DNA of 29,328 nt from IMG/VR virus record IMGVR_UViG_3300043444_000093, positions 1-29,328 of that record; one strand, given 5' to 3'. Positions 28,355 to 29,328 of this stretch are shown piece by piece (the stretch's first letter is position 1; the number at the start of each line of letters is the position of its first letter). Position numbers and translations under genes: made by a program. The stretch comes from a virus. The notes beneath the pieces are model-generated. The model did not search any database, had not been told where the DNA came from, and saw only the letters and a list, made by a program, of their open reading frames with translations.

Positions 28355-29175
28355 TCACAAGGTTTATCTACGTTTTCATCTTCGTAGGTTGAGATAATCT
28401 TACGAACACGAGCGAAGAAAGTTCTAGCGTCTTCATGTTCACTTGCTTCAATACCTGCTTCTTTCATTTTGTAGAATTGTAACTCAAGATCCTCAAGATA
28501 GTCATTACGCATGATCGAATAACCAATCTTTTCCTCAGCTGCCTTAGCCTTCTCCCAGATGTCAGGACGAGTGCAATAGACAATGTACCAATGCTGCTTA
28601 CCTGCCTTCAAACAACCTGTGCAGTTAGCATGTTTAAAGCTAGTGTAAGCCAATGGACGTTCAATACCTACTTCCTTGGTCGTAGTGTACTTCAGTTCAG
28701 GCCAGAGAGCTAAAGGATAGTCTGATTTGTATCCTTGTCCTGCCAAGATAGAAGCTCTGCGTTGAACACGGTGCATCTCATTCTTGTCAAAACCGTAGTA
28801 AATCACACAGTTCTTATCGTCAAAGTTAGCTTTGAGATAATCGTTGAATGGTTTGGTCTTCAGTAACGATGTACAGATCGCCATGCCTGTAGCCCCTTTG
28901 AAGGATTTGGTATTGACGCTCACATCGAACTGATCCATTGTTTCCCACTTAGGATGGTTAGCATACGTGATTGGTAATCCTAAGTAGTCAGCTACTTCGT
29001 TCTTAAAACGCTTGATGTCCTCATGTTCCACGAATGGATTGATGTCATGATTGAGAAGAATAACATTCTTTGGGCCATACTTAGCCACTACGTTTAAAGC
29101 AACCACAGCACTGCTATGACCACCTGAGTAACACACAATGTGAGTCACTGGTTTAAATAGTTCAAGTTGTGTCAA
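28342..29175 (-). CDS. PP-loop ATPase, PAPS reductase-like
   Basis: The 277-aa protein has the PP-loop YSGGHSSA (16-23) of the adenine-nucleotide alpha hydrolase superfamily, as in PAPS reductases and sulfurtransferase-type ligases, then LLNHDINPFVEHEDIKRF. Several cysteine pairs (NCTGCLKAG, and C-terminal CECTF) suggest an iron-sulfur or zinc site. Phage members of this family are common in replication regions but their substrate is unproven; nucleic-acid thiolation or modification is an open option. The start codon is TTG at 29175, overlapping the polymerase stop (ATTGA), so it is probably coupled. Confidence 0.8.
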   Translation of the reverse strand: MTQLELFKPVTHIVCYSGGHSSAVVALNVVAKYGPKNVILLNHDINPFVEHEDIKRFKNEVADYLGLPITYANHPKWETMDQFDVSVNTKSFKGATGMAICTSLLKTKPFNDYLKANFDDKNCVIYYGFDKNEMHRVQRRASILAGQGYKSDYPLALWPELKYTTTKEVGIERPLAYTSFKHANCTGCLKAGKQHWYIVYCTRPDIWEKAKAAEEKIGYSIMRNDYLEDLELQFYKMKEAGIEASEHEDARTFFARVRKIISTYEDENVDKPCECTF

Positions 29176-29328
29176 TGGGTTTCCTTCCAGTTCTTACCAA
29201 CCTTGTATTCCCCATCTAGAGGACATCGTAGATTATACGCTAACCCAGCTTCCTTGATTGATTGTACAGCAGCTTTGCCAACTGTGTCAGCTATGTCTGC
29301 GCTACATTCTATCTGAAATTCATCGTGG
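29172..29328 (-). CDS. DNA polymerase, family A, C-terminal end (partial)
   Basis: The visible 51 codons begin with HDEFQIE, the palm motif C of family A polymerases (T7 gp5 and Pol I type), whose acidic residues bind catalytic metal. The last residues (RCPLDGEYKVGKNWKETH) match the usual C-terminal end of T7-like polymerases. The rest lies beyond the right edge. It is the phage replicase and probably belongs to the same operon as the genes to its left. Confidence 0.85.
   Translation of the reverse strand, partial: HDEFQIECSADIADTVGKAAVQSIKEAGLAYNLRCPLDGEYKVGKNWKETH

Noticed and set aside
1-29328. CRISPR arrays, tRNA genes, insertion sequences, integrase or attachment sites
   Set aside because: Looked for spaced repeats, cloverleaf patterns, transposase or integrase motifs; none was seen.

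Overview
The window is a large part of the genome of a tailed double-stranded DNA phage. It looks like a short-tailed (podovirus-type) virus of a Gram-negative bacterium. There is no tape measure, sheath or tail-tube gene. Instead it carries a small adaptor protein, a nozzle-like protein and three large ejection-type proteins, the last ending in a lytic transglycosylase domain. The Gram-negative host is inferred from a complete lysis cassette that includes an inner-membrane spanin with a lipoprotein spanin nested inside its reading frame. Composition is moderately AT-rich. The exact host cannot be read from the sequence; a freshwater proteobacterium is a guess only. No integrase, repressor or tRNA gene was seen in this window.

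Layout. Positions 1-577 are a non-coding, AT-rich region with iteron-like repeats, a consensus sigma70-type promoter and several hairpins. It leads into the packaging genes (small terminase candidate 578-982, large terminase 975-2234). From 2310 to 13860 the + strand carries portal, a collagen-like tail fibre, small accessory proteins, scaffold, major capsid protein, neck proteins and tail fibre or receptor-binding genes. From 13878 to 18907 come a small unknown gene and three ejection-type proteins. From 18909 to 20844 come a membrane-associated unknown and the lysis genes (small TM protein, holin, Rz, nested Rz1, M15 endolysin). A strong bidirectional terminator at 20851-20873 closes this half.

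From 29328 down to about 20906 everything runs on the - strand. In order of transcription: the C-terminal end of a family A DNA polymerase, a PP-loop PAPS-reductase-like protein, a small acidic protein, an ssDNA-binding protein, a 5'-3' exonuclease, an HExxH metallopeptidase, a Lar-like zinc protein, a T7-type endonuclease I, small unknown proteins, a metallophosphoesterase, a DUF3310 protein, a GIY-YIG endonuclease, a class II ribonucleotide reductase, an HNH-AP2 endonuclease, a glutaredoxin and a 50-aa protein. Most of these overlap by a few bases, so they probably form one long operon with internal promoters.

How it works together. The - strand block makes nucleotides (reductase plus glutaredoxin) and replicates and resolves DNA (polymerase, SSB, exonuclease, endonuclease I). 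It may also counter host defences (Lar-like). The + strand block builds and fills the virion and lyses the cell. Six near-consensus sigma70 promoters, and the absence of a phage RNA polymerase in this window, suggest that host RNA polymerase reads most of it. Five small genes of at most 55 codons with plausible start sites are reported (19595-19747, 20906-20965, 20970-21122, 25991-26158 and the nested Rz1 at 20157-20345 as a slightly longer case).
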